42,757 bases of DNA from Granulosicoccus sp. (lineage in GTDB: Bacteria; Pseudomonadota; Gammaproteobacteria; Granulosicoccales; Granulosicoccaceae): assembly GCA_023300375.1 (NCBI GenBank), contig JALZWO010000007.1:1-42757 (forward strand). Reading direction: 5' to 3'. Made by a program: the position numbers and the translations under genes. Below are positions 34,712 to 42,757 of this stretch, one piece after another. Below the pieces are notes generated by a model. That model was not told the origin of the DNA, did not search any database, and saw nothing but the letters and a program-made list of their open reading frames with translations. Within the stretch, counting starts at the first letter, position 1. The number at the start of each line of letters is the position of its first letter.

Positions 34712-37700
34712 ATGTTAAAGCCAGAAGACCATGAGCCCAAAATGCACTACCGAGTTTGCAATTTTTGTGAGGCCATGTGTGGTATCGAAGTCCTAGTAGC
34801 ACATCAGGAAAATTCTGATCAACCAGAAATTACCGTAAAGCCTGATAAAAACGACCCCTTCAGTAAAGGCAGTATGTGTCCTAAGGCGCCGATACTCAGC
34901 GCTCTGCAATCAGACCCTGATCGTTTACGTTATCCCGTAAAACGTGTTGGCAACGAATGGGTAGACATATCGTGGGCTGATGCCTACGCAATGGTTGAAG
35001 AAAATATAAAACGGATACGTGATCAACATGGACCAGATGCCATTGCCAGTTACTTAGGTAATCCTATTGTTCACAACATGGGCATGATGCTTTTTGTAAA
35101 AAAACTGACGGCAGCCATAGGCTCAAAGAATGTCTTTTCAGCAACTAGCATGGATCAGCTTCCTCACCACTTTGCAGCACATTTCATGTTTGGCCATGAA
35201 TTTCGAATTCCAGTACCCGATGTCGATCGCACCGATTTCATGATCATCATGGGTGCTAATCCGATTGCCAGTAATGGCAGCATCATGACCTCAGCAGGTA
35301 TTCGTGAACGGCTAAAAGACATCGAGAGCCGAGGTGGCCAGTTTGTTGTGCTAGACCCAAGAGAAACTGAAACAGCCAAAATTGCCACTGCTCATCACTT
35401 TATCCGTCCGGGTACTGACGTCTATTTTTTACTGGCATTTCTTCATGTTTTGTTCAGAGACAATCACATCAAGCTTGAAGGATTAGAGCAACACCTCAAA
35501 GGTCTTGAGGCGGTAGAGTCAATAAAAGATAGCGTTACCCCCCAACAGGCAGAATCGATAACAGGTGTTGCAGCGACAGTCATCGAACAATTGGTGAAAG
35601 ACTATACCGATCAGGACAAAGCCGTTTTATATGGGCGAATGGGGCTCTCTACTCAGCGTCATGGTGGCCTGTGTCACTGGTTAATCAACATCATCAATAT
35701 TCTCTCAGGCAATTTTGACAAACCCGGTGGGATGATGTTTCCTACTCCTGCCATTGAACTAGCACGAGGTCGCGGCCAACAGAACAAATTTGGTCGCTGG
35801 AAAAGTCGCGTTCGTCAGATGCCAGAGTTTTATGGCGAATTACCAGTATCAGCAATGACAGAGGAGCTAACCACTGGCGGTGAAGGGCAGGTTCGTGCAT
35901 TCATGACCATCTGCGGCAATCCGGTTTTATCTACGCCAGGCGGAGGCAGGCTAGATAACGCACTGCCAGATATCGAGTTCATGTTTTCAATAGACAACTA
36001 CATCAACGAGACCACTCGCCATGCACACCTTATATTGCCCACGCCCAGCGGATTAGAAGTTGAACACTACGATCTGATATTCAACTTAATTTCGGTGTCC
36101 AACAACGTCAAGTACTCCGAGGCACTCTTACCGCCAGCAAAAGACCGTCCCTACGACTGGCAAGTGTTAAAAGAGCTTATCGGTCGGCTGTCAACTTCAG
36201 GTCCAGGCTTGCTGCATAAACTGGAAACACCGCGTCGCGTCATTAACGTCGGATTAATGCTTGGCGCCTATGGCAAGCTCAGCCATCCTAAGCGTTGGTT
36301 CTCAGGGCTAACACTGAACAAAGTTATTGAGTCCGGCCACGGAATTAGCTTAGGGCCACTGGTGCCACGTGTGCCAGAGGGCATGATGACCCATGACAAA
36401 AAGATCGATCTCTTGCCTGACGTGTTTTATCAACGCCTGAAAGAGGTTATTGATGAAGGCATGACCAATGACACAGCTATCAGCAACACTGATCTGGCAA
36501 ATCAACAAAAACACAGTAGAGAGGCACCTCCCGCAGAGTTCCGTCTCATTGGTCGACGCCACGTCAGCACAAACAATTCCTGGATGCATCAGTTCCGCAA
36601 GCTTAGTCAAAGCCGTCAGGTCAGGTGCACTGCCATGATAAGCAGCGTTGATGCGCAACGCCTAGCCATTGCAGATGAAGACCTGATAACGGTCAGCTCA
36701 ACAAAGGGCTCTATCACTTTGCCTGCAGAGGTCACCGCGTCCATGATGCCAGGCGTAATCTGTATTCCACACGGTTTTGGGCATACGCGCAGCGGCACCC
36801 GCATACCTAACGCAGAGGCAAAACCAGGCGTTAGCGTAAATGACATAACAGATCATGAGCATGTTGACCCGCTCACCGGTAATGCCGCTTTCTCTGGCTT
36901 GTCAGTTACCGTTGAAAGAATCAGCTCAACCAGCCGACAATCCATTGTTGAAGGCAAACCTCTAACCGTCTTGTTCGGTTCGCGTACTGGCAATGCTGAA
37001 TTCACAGCCCAGGATGTAGCCAAACGTGCAGAAAATTATGGACTAATCGCAGACCCCATTGCACTGGACGACATCAGCCTAGAAGATCTTGTCCATGCGC
37101 AGAGAATTCTTGTTATCTGCAGCACCTACGGTGAAGGGGAGCTACCCGACAATGCACAAACACTGTGGGAGGCGCTAAGTGCAACTAATGCACCACGCCT
37201 TGATCACAGTCATTTTGCAGTGCTTGCATTAGGCGATCGAAGTTACAGCACCTTTTGCGAGGCAGGTAAAACATGGGATGCAAAATTCCAAGAACTTGGA
37301 GCAACACGAATCGCCGATCGAGTAGACTGCGACGTGGATTACTTTGACACCGCTGAGCAGTGGATGGAGTCGGTTTTACCGGCGATAGGTGAAGTCGGTG
37401 ATCAGGATACGATTGTGTCGAAAACAGCCAGCAACGATTCACACGTTAGATACGACAGAAATAACCCACTAAAGGCTCAGCTCGTTGACAAATATCGACT
37501 CACTGCGCAGTCATCGTCCAAGGAAACTTACCACTACGCCTTGTCAATTGCCGGAGCTTCAGTCAGCTACCAGGTTGGCGACACCTTAAATGTACTACCT
37601 ATAAATCGTGAACCTCTAGTACAAGAACTCCTAGAACTTATTGGTAGCGATGGAAGCGAGCAAGTAGCGAGCAGCTCGAAGAGCTTGCACGAGCTACTAC

Positions 37701-38563
37701 TGACCGATCTTGAAATACGAACGCCGTCTCCAGCGCTGCTAGATACCTTGGCAGAAAGATCACCAAACTCAGCCGTACGCAACCTATTGAGTGACAGTGA
37801 TACTGCTGCAAGAGAAGAATACCTGTGGGGCCGTGACATTGTTGATCTCTTAAAAGACAACCCTGACGTTATCACCTCTGTAGAGTCGCTGCTAAAAGTA
37901 CTACGACCACTGACTCCACGCTCATATTCTATCTCTTCAAGCCTCAATTGCCATCCAGACGAGGTTCACTTAACCGTGGCAACAGTAAGATACAACACAG
38001 AGGGCAAACTACACAGTGGCGTGGGTTCAGGTTATCTGGCCGACTTGGCGGAACCCGGCGATGCTGTCAACGTCTACTTTGCACCTAACAATAGTTTCTC
38101 ATTACCCGCCGATGACAGCACACCCATTATTCTCATTGGGCCAGGTACAGGAGTTGCCCCTTTCCGTGGCTTCTTACAGGAGCGAGAACACCGTAAGGCC
38201 ACAGGAAAATCCTGGCTCTTTTTCGGTGATCGGAATGCTGTAACTGACTTTCTTTACCATGATGAGTTGAACACGTACCTGCAGCAAGGATTATTGGCGC
38301 GTCTCGATCTTGCTTTCTCACGTGATCAGGAGAAAAAAATCTACGTACAAGATCGAATGTTAGAGAACGCCACAGAATTTTTTAAGTGGCTACAAGACGG
38401 CGCCGTCGTTTACGTGTGTGGCGATGCTGGACATATGGCTGCAGATGTCGACGACATGCTACATACCATCGTTGAACAGCAGGGTAATTTGACGGCAGAC
38501 AATGCAAGTGAATACGTAAACCAACTCCGCAAGAATAAACGATACTTACGCGATGTCTACTGA
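34712..38563 (+). CDS. Molybdopterin oxidoreductase fused to a CysJ/P450-reductase-like flavoprotein
   Basis: Single chain of 1283 residues. The N-terminal molybdopterin part (to about 740) has a [4Fe-4S] motif C16-x2-C19-x3-C23...C56, the central bis-MGD domain and the C-terminal dinucleotide-binding domain (ending near LSVTVERI). It is followed by flavodoxin (749-892, FGSRTGNAE and CSTYGEGELPDN), an FAD domain (917-1130, with R1070SYS) and an NADPH domain (1137-1283, GPGTGVAPFRGFLQERE, ending RYLRDVY). This allows NADPH to FAD to FMN to Fe-S to Mo electron flow in one soluble protein. Nitrate-reductase/sulfite-reductase-flavoprotein fusions are the nearest known design. Where a Mo ligand is expected (SATSMDQLPHHFAAHFMFG, 143-161) there is no Cys or Sec. 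The ATG at 34712 is chosen; GTG at 34628 and ATG at 34742 are possible. Confidence 0.85.
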   Translation: MLKPEDHEPKMHYRVCNFCEAMCGIEVLVAHQENSDQPEITVKPDKNDPFSKGSMCPKAPILSALQSDPDRLRYPVKRVGNEWVDISWADAYAMVEENIKRIRDQHGPDAIASYLGNPIVHNMGMMLFVKKLTAAIGSKNVFSATSMDQLPHHFAAHFMFGHEFRIPVPDVDRTDFMIIMGANPIASNGSIMTSAGIRERLKDIESRGGQFVVLDPRETETAKIATAHHFIRPGTDVYFLLAFLHVLFRDNHIKLEGLEQHLKGLEAVESIKDSVTPQQAESITGVAATVIEQLVKDYTDQDKAVLYGRMGLSTQRHGGLCHWLINIINILSGNFDKPGGMMFPTPAIELARGRGQQNKFGRWKSRVRQMPEFYGELPVSAMTEELTTGGEGQVRAFMTICGNPVLSTPGGGRLDNALPDIEFMFSIDNYINETTRHAHLILPTPSGLEVEHYDLIFNLISVSNNVKYSEALLPPAKDRPYDWQVLKELIGRLSTSGPGLLHKLETPRRVINVGLMLGAYGKLSHPKRWFSGLTLNKVIESGHGISLGPLVPRVPEGMMTHDKKIDLLPDVFYQRLKEVIDEGMTNDTAISNTDLANQQKHSREAPPAEFRLIGRRHVSTNNSWMHQFRKLSQSRQVRCTAMISSVDAQRLAIADEDLITVSSTKGSITLPAEVTASMMPGVICIPHGFGHTRSGTRIPNAEAKPGVSVNDITDHEHVDPLTGNAAFSGLSVTVERISSTSRQSIVEGKPLTVLFGSRTGNAEFTAQDVAKRAENYGLIADPIALDDISLEDLVHAQRILVICSTYGEGELPDNAQTLWEALSATNAPRLDHSHFAVLALGDRSYSTFCEAGKTWDAKFQELGATRIADRVDCDVDYFDTAEQWMESVLPAIGEVGDQDTIVSKTASNDSHVRYDRNNPLKAQLVDKYRLTAQSSSKETYHYALSIAGASVSYQVGDTLNVLPINREPLVQELLELIGSDGSEQVASSSKSLHELLLTDLEIRTPSPALLDTLAERSPNSAVRNLLSDSDTAAREEYLWGRDIVDLLKDNPDVITSVESLLKVLRPLTPRSYSISSSLNCHPDEVHLTVATVRYNTEGKLHSGVGSGYLADLAEPGDAVNVYFAPNNSFSLPADDSTPIILIGPGTGVAPFRGFLQEREHRKATGKSWLFFGDRNAVTDFLYHDELNTYLQQGLLARLDLAFSRDQEKKIYVQDRMLENATEFFKWLQDGAVVYVCGDAGHMAADVDDMLHTIVEQQGNLTADNASEYVNQLRKNKRYLRDVY

Positions 38564-39311
38564 TACTCCCAACACACAGATTATTACTCCGGCATCTGAA
38601 CCGGAAACCAGTAATTTTGTACGCGCAACCATTGCTGGCGAATCTTATGTTCAGATAGATCGAATGAACGAAACAATACCGTGGTCAGAACCTGTGCACG
38701 CGCTCAATTGGTTTAACACTCGATGGTTACCACTCTATAATTTTTATAATTTTATAGCAGCACGATCAGTTGCACGAGTGGGTGGCAAGCCCATTTTCAA
38801 AGGTGAGTTAATAAAACACATTACCGGCGATACTAACGATTTACGCTCTGTATTACTTATTGTTAGATACCCATCCCCGCTGCACTTTAAGAATATGGCA
38901 GAAAACCTCTATTTCAAAGTTGTCAGTATATTGCGCAGTTTAGCAGTGAAAGAATTTACGTTTTGTCTCACTCATATTGTGAAAGAGGTCAAGGTTCCTA
39001 CCACTATTAATTCCACACTCAGCTATGCTGTACATCACTTTAGGGGATCCGTAAATACTATCGATAAAGTTCAGGCGGCTGTAAGCACATCAAATATTCA
39101 GATGGAATTTTCCAGTTGCAAAACCCATTCGCTAAGCACTGGCAATGCAAGTGGTGTCACTAAACCTATTCCAGCACTTATGAATGGCTTAATACTTCTC
39201 AGTGCAGCAGACAGTAGCGCACTAGAAACCCTTTTAACGTCAGCCGATTATCAGTGTATTGTTGACCAGACAGACAGCTCATTTATCGGATTGTTTAAGC
39301 GTGTAATGTAA
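38553..39311 (+). CDS. Partner protein of the molybdo-flavoprotein, unknown function
   Basis: Protein of 252 residues whose start lies within the last eleven bases of the preceding gene, so expression is probably coupled to it. No signal peptide or membrane helix. The stretch LRSVLLIVRYPSPLHFKNMA (about 97-116) and the next 25 residues recall DUF1330-type ferredoxin-like alpha-beta folds, and the C-terminal half (MNGLILLSAADSSALETLLT to the end) may repeat the fold. This similarity is weak. The arrangement points to a subunit, maturation factor or a second enzyme of the same pathway. Confidence 0.72.
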   Translation: MSTDTPNTQIITPASEPETSNFVRATIAGESYVQIDRMNETIPWSEPVHALNWFNTRWLPLYNFYNFIAARSVARVGGKPIFKGELIKHITGDTNDLRSVLLIVRYPSPLHFKNMAENLYFKVVSILRSLAVKEFTFCLTHIVKEVKVPTTINSTLSYAVHHFRGSVNTIDKVQAAVSTSNIQMEFSSCKTHSLSTGNASGVTKPIPALMNGLILLSAADSSALETLLTSADYQCIVDQTDSSFIGLFKRVM

Positions 39312-39350
39312 ACCGCTTTAAACGCGAGCAATTAATTTGAAGAGTAGAAT

Positions 39351-39638
39351 ATGATGCGAATTATCACGCTAATAACTGGATCAATCCTGCTTGTGCTGGG
39401 AATCTTGTCTTTAGCTACACCTATACCGGGTGGAATACTGGTACTAGCTCTTGGTGCGGGAATGGTCATCTGTACCAGTGAGACAGCAGCAAGCAAGCTC
39501 TGTGAATTCCGGACAACACATCCTCGCGCTAATCGCACTATAGTGTGGATGGAATCAAAAATGGGAGAGCGTTTGGGCGCGCCGTTGCGTGGAACCAGAC
39601 CTATCCCAGATCCTATATCGTCTAAAACTGTGCCTTAA
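39351..39638 (+). CDS. Small membrane protein, PGPGW-like
   Basis: Protein of 95 residues with two hydrophobic segments (about 4-22 and 27-45) joined by TPIPGG, and a polar basic tail. This fits the small PGPGW-type inner-membrane proteins of unknown function, although the motif itself is not exact. The gene begins ATGATG. It lies 39 bases after the partner gene and may belong to the same transcript. Its stop overlaps the stop of the convergent lipoprotein gene by four bases. Confidence 0.65.
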   Translation: MMRIITLITGSILLVLGILSLATPIPGGILVLALGAGMVICTSETAASKLCEFRTTHPRANRTIVWMESKMGERLGAPLRGTRPIPDPISSKTVP

Positions 39639-40375
39639 ATTGGTTTAACTGAATTTGAACGGCGCAATTCAACGCACTGCTCATCGGTCCAATCGGGCGC
39701 AATTTTACGGCTACCCCAATTTTTTAGTTTACAAGAAACACTCATAATGTTGTTGAAACCTGCACTGTGTTTTGCGTGATCAAACATGACATGACCGAGC
39801 TCATGCACCATGATCCAGACAAAACAACGGTCACTAACGCGATTGCTCATCCAGGATGTGCCGGCAATGTCCAGTTGAAGCGAAGGCAAATACGAGAACG
39901 CAACATCGCGTGCAGCGGTAGAGGGTACGACAAACAGCGCTGGCTTTAGGACAGCATAGTTCGCCACTAGATGTTCTTGTGTTTCTCTGTTAATTGACGT
40001 ATCCGGTGCAAGCACAACCGTACGAAGGGTTGCCTTTAATGTAATCTGACATTTCTCAAACAGTGTACTGGCAGCTGTAATCGCCGACTTCACAAAATCG
40101 ATACTGCGCGCCTCATTCACGATCACTATGTTGACGTCTATAGACTTGTCGTTCGAGGTGTATGCGGTCTCTATGCTTGCTTCGTTACTGGCATCAACAA
40201 CCACTAGATCCGTGGCACCTTTACTTGGGTTATTGTCTTCGGTTTTATTCACCTGTTGGCCAGAGTCAATGTCCACATCGCTACTGGCACAAGAGGACAA
40301 AAACACACTCAAGACAAACAACAGACAGAACACCGACGCGTAGTCATTGAATAAAGACGCCTGTTTGCCTTGCAT
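39635..40375 (-). CDS. Putative zincin-type lipoprotein (HELGH)
   Basis: Protein of 246 residues. The N-terminus has a hydrophobic stretch ending in a lipobox, LSSC with C29, so it should be membrane-anchored after processing. A polar linker follows. The C-terminal domain contains VHELGHVMFDHAKH (H191-E-L-G-H195, with H200 and H203 as possible third zinc ligands) and, about 15 residues later, NNIMS, which could act as a Met-turn. It therefore looks like a zinc metallopeptidase, but the exact metzincin spacing is not met. The start at 40375 opens on the signal and shares one base with the stop of the upstream TPR-sulfotransferase gene (TAATG). Confidence 0.72.
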   Translation of the reverse strand: MQGKQASLFNDYASVFCLLFVLSVFLSSCASSDVDIDSGQQVNKTEDNNPSKGATDLVVVDASNEASIETAYTSNDKSIDVNIVIVNEARSIDFVKSAITAASTLFEKCQITLKATLRTVVLAPDTSINRETQEHLVANYAVLKPALFVVPSTAARDVAFSYLPSLQLDIAGTSWMSNRVSDRCFVWIMVHELGHVMFDHAKHSAGFNNIMSVSCKLKNWGSRKIAPDWTDEQCVELRRSNSVKPI

Positions 40376-42414
40376 TATGCGAGCCCTCGGTACAATGGCT
40401 CTAGATTCATATCGAAACGCTTCCAAGCATCCAGAGACGCTGTTGAGATAGCTTGCCTTGCTTGAAAAAAGCTTGCAGTATTGATATCGGATACAACATC
40501 TTTTTCTAACGTAGCTATGGGAGAGTAGTTCCTACCTAAAAAATCAGCGATATCTGTAAATGCTATTTCTGGATTAGTCACCACTGCTTCATAAGAAACA
40601 TCGTACATCTGTAGTGGCAAAACTGCTTTCCAATGATGCATTAATCTATCGTACGATTTCCAAGCTCTGCCAAGCCCGTAAAGGTCATAGGTGAAGCGTA
40701 GCCCTCTGGCAAACAGATTCGTATAGCAAGAGACACAACAAGCATGAGACTCGCGCGAACAATGTAGTATTTTTGCACTTGGATACATAGCTGCAATAAT
40801 ACCTAAGCGCAAGAAATTACCCAACATTTTATCGACATAAAATGTACACAAGCCATTGCCCATCACCGCAGTAGTACTTTTATTTTTTTCACCCGCTCTA
40901 ACAGGCAACGATTGCGAATACTGCTGACGCATATAATCGCTTCCTTTTTTTTCAAGGAACTCAGCACATTCAAACGCTGGCAATTGCTGCCCTGTAATCG
41001 TTGGCAAATCCATGAACAATCGACGAATAGTAGGGTGCTCACCTAGACCAAACGCTCCCATATGCTGTGTCAAGTTGTGTTCAAGCAGGGTTGAACCTGA
41101 ACGTGGCATACCTACGATAAATACTAACCCCTCACCTCCCAGCCCCATACCTTTTGTCCGTTTAAAGTACGATGTTGAAAAATTCTTGATAATGCCGTCT
41201 ATGTAAAGATCCCACGCATCAGGGTCAAAAGGATTCATGTCAGCATGAATTCTGTTAGCTTCATCGTAGGCTGAAAATGCCTCCTCAAAGCGCTGCTCCT
41301 TATCGAGTATCCGTGCTATAGAAAAAAGAAACTGCGCACGTTGCTCACCACTCAGTTGCTTGTTATCGGCTTGTTGCCGCCAGCGACTCATTTCATCTAC
41401 AGTAATGTTTGACCGACCGTTGGCCGCTAGGCTGTAAGCTGCACGTCCCAAGGTGTTGTCAATAATCAATGCTTGTCGGTGGCTTTGCACAGCCTGTTCA
41501 AAATCACCCGCGACTTGTTCGCATAACCCACGCTGAAACGAGGTAATAGCGGACTGCTTCTCGGAGGCTAACAAAGACGTGGATGATTGAGGCTCTAACA
41601 ATTGCCGTGCATCTGCATAACGACCTAGATTGATCATAAGACCGGTTAACTGTTCAATCAGACCCGCATCTAAGTTGACATTGCCTACAGCAAAAATTGT
41701 TTGTGTCTGTGCTTGATCAAGTAGTTGAGACGCTAACTCTGATCGATCTGTATCTATTAGTGTTCTAACGGCCTGTATCAGCGTTTGCGCATCGCTGTCT
41801 ATATATTCTCTTATATCCCGAATATTATTTTCAGCCTGAGCAAAATTACCACTGCGAGCCAGCAAACTGATCAATTGCAACTTGATTGCAACAGCTGCAC
41901 CCTCTTGTCTAGCCAATAATGTCAAATGTTCAATAGCCTGCTCAAATTCGCCGATTGCTTCGAGCGAATTAGCCAGATTCAGGCGGCAGTCTCGGTCGTT
42001 TGGCGAACGCTCTATGGCCGCTTTATAACTATCAGCTGCCTCAGAATATTGGGACTGATCAAATAGCGCATTGCCCAACATAAAATAGACATCTGCCTCA
42101 TCAGAGCCTAGTGATAATGCTCTACGAAAATAATTTTCAGCTGTATTGTACTCCGCCAAGGATTGGTACAGCTCTCCTTGATGAAAGCTAATCAGGGCAT
42201 TCTTTGGGCTTAATTTTGCCGCCTTCTCCAGTAGCTGTTTCGCGTGTTCATGCTTACCGAGTTGCAGCTTGAGAACACCACGCATGTGCAGTGCTTCCAC
42301 ATGGCGCTGATCACGTGAGAGTATCTTACTGTACAGTTTTTCTGCTTTATACAAATGACCTTGCTGGTGAAATCCGATCGCTTTTTGCAGTATTAAATCA
42401 GAAGACTGGGCCAT
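40375..42414 (-). CDS. Tetratricopeptide-repeat protein with C-terminal sulfotransferase domain
   Basis: Protein of 679 residues. Residues 5-395 are TPR repeats, most regular between 5 and 160 (for example AEKLYSKILSRDQRHVEALH). From about 428 there is a sulfotransferase domain with the PAPS 5'-phosphosulfate loop GMPRSGSTLLE (435-445) and ILHCSRES near 550, where the 3'-phosphate site is expected. Such TPR-sulfotransferases are common in marine bacteria and are thought to sulfate proteins or glycans; targets are unknown. No signal peptide is seen. It is coupled by a TAATG overlap to the zincin-like lipoprotein gene. Confidence 0.85.
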   Translation of the reverse strand: MAQSSDLILQKAIGFHQQGHLYKAEKLYSKILSRDQRHVEALHMRGVLKLQLGKHEHAKQLLEKAAKLSPKNALISFHQGELYQSLAEYNTAENYFRRALSLGSDEADVYFMLGNALFDQSQYSEAADSYKAAIERSPNDRDCRLNLANSLEAIGEFEQAIEHLTLLARQEGAAVAIKLQLISLLARSGNFAQAENNIRDIREYIDSDAQTLIQAVRTLIDTDRSELASQLLDQAQTQTIFAVGNVNLDAGLIEQLTGLMINLGRYADARQLLEPQSSTSLLASEKQSAITSFQRGLCEQVAGDFEQAVQSHRQALIIDNTLGRAAYSLAANGRSNITVDEMSRWRQQADNKQLSGEQRAQFLFSIARILDKEQRFEEAFSAYDEANRIHADMNPFDPDAWDLYIDGIIKNFSTSYFKRTKGMGLGGEGLVFIVGMPRSGSTLLEHNLTQHMGAFGLGEHPTIRRLFMDLPTITGQQLPAFECAEFLEKKGSDYMRQQYSQSLPVRAGEKNKSTTAVMGNGLCTFYVDKMLGNFLRLGIIAAMYPSAKILHCSRESHACCVSCYTNLFARGLRFTYDLYGLGRAWKSYDRLMHHWKAVLPLQMYDVSYEAVVTNPEIAFTDIADFLGRNYSPIATLEKDVVSDINTASFFQARQAISTASLDAWKRFDMNLEPLYRGLA

Positions 42415-42474
42415 TCAAATCACTTGATGCATACCTATAGGATGCCTGTTAGCGTACACCAGTTAGCCTGCCCT

Positions 42475-42524
42475 GAAAACAAAAAAGCCACTGAATCATT
42501 CTAGTGAAATGATACAGCGGCTTT
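42475..42524 (-). terminator. Rho-independent terminator after the porin gene
   Basis: On the minus strand AAAGCCGCTGTATCATT pairs with AATGATTCAGTGGCTTT around a short loop (two internal mismatches), followed by a T-rich run at the 42486-42475 side. It stands about 57 bases after the porin stop and before the TPR-sulfotransferase start. Confidence 0.82.
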
Positions 42525-42580
42525 ATGCCAAAAGTAGACAGTTTATCTGTCGTCAATCATTAACCCTGAGGGCTTGATGT

Positions 42581-42757
42581 TTAGAAATTCAACTGAGCAC
42601 CAAACGCTATCCGAGTGGCATCACCATCAGAGCCATCGGCATTTTCGAGGAAACCTTGAATTACCTCAACGCCGAAGGAGGATCGTGGGTAAGGAGAGAA
42701 TTGATAATTGAGATGGACAGTTTGTAGATTGTCAATTCCATTAGATCTGTCTGGATC
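42581..42757 (-). CDS. Outer-membrane porin, DcaP-like, C-terminal part (5' end outside window)
   Basis: On the minus strand the frame is open from the window edge to TAA at 42583-42581. The last 58 residues show alternating polar and hydrophobic strands (NLQTVHLNYQFSPYPRSSFG, GVEVIQGFLENADGSDGDAT) and end RIAFGAQLNF. A terminal Phe is the BAM recognition signal of outer-membrane beta-barrels. The NADGSDGDA turn followed by the last strand is like that of DcaP-type trimeric porins, which pass small negatively charged solutes. Only this fragment can be seen. Confidence 0.75.
   Translation of the reverse strand, partial: DPDRSNGIDNLQTVHLNYQFSPYPRSSFGVEVIQGFLENADGSDGDATRIAFGAQLNF

Overview
The window reads as chromosomal DNA of a marine, aerobic Gram-negative bacterium. 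It carries lipoprotein signals, a beta-barrel porin ending in Phe, a TMAO/methylamine catabolic locus, an alginate-lyase-like secreted protein and moderate GC. The DcaP-like porin and the overall style suggest a gammaproteobacterium, but roseobacter-type genes are also present. The genus cannot be fixed from sequence reading alone.

Region 1 (1-15.5 kb) is a trimethylamine N-oxide (TMAO) utilisation island with two divergent arms. The minus arm encodes a TMAO-type ABC importer (tmoX, tmoV, tmoW) and TMAO demethylase (tdm). The plus arm encodes N-methylglutamate synthase (mgsA, mgsB, mgsC), gamma-glutamylmethylamide synthetase (gmaS) and the four subunits of haem-dependent dimethylamine monooxygenase (dmmD, dmmC, dmmB, dmmA). 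Together they would import TMAO, cleave it to dimethylamine plus formaldehyde, demethylate dimethylamine to methylamine, and load methylamine onto glutamate. Two GcvT-type folate domains (Tdm C-terminus and DmmD) would capture the formaldehyde. N-methylglutamate dehydrogenase (mgdABCD) and trimethylamine monooxygenase (tmm) are not in the window. The intergenic region between the arms holds a sigma-54-like GG-N10-GC element and an adjacent inverted repeat.

Region 2 (15.5-24 kb) is mostly minus strand: an XRE-cupin regulator, an ADP-ribosylglycohydrolase-like protein with an altered active-site motif, a zinc-ribbon membrane protein, an HSL-type esterase, an RraA-family protein, and a small set consisting of GlcG/HbpS-like, GRTP-motif hydroxyacid dehydrogenase and GlcG/HbpS-like genes. 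A BenE-type transporter diverges from that set. It looks like an uncharacterised carboxylate or sulfonate catabolic unit.

Region 3 (24-29 kb) has a secreted protein with two discoidin domains and a PL7-like domain, a clear bidirectional terminator, aquaporin Z, a gene-free stretch of about 1 kb with a long imperfect palindrome and an 8-bp tandem repeat, and an SDR enzyme coupled to a small four-helix membrane protein.

Region 4 (29-33.5 kb) is a minus-strand carbohydrate ABC importer (binding protein, two permeases, ATPase) with translationally coupled genes. Region 5 (33.4-42.8 kb) contains a DCC-family protein, a DUF1801 protein, a 1283-residue fusion of a molybdopterin oxidoreductase with a complete CysJ/P450-reductase-like flavoprotein, its overlapping partner gene, a small PGPGW-like membrane protein, a zincin-like lipoprotein coupled to a TPR-sulfotransferase, and the C-terminus of a porin. 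No rRNA, tRNA, CRISPR array or insertion sequence was recognised.
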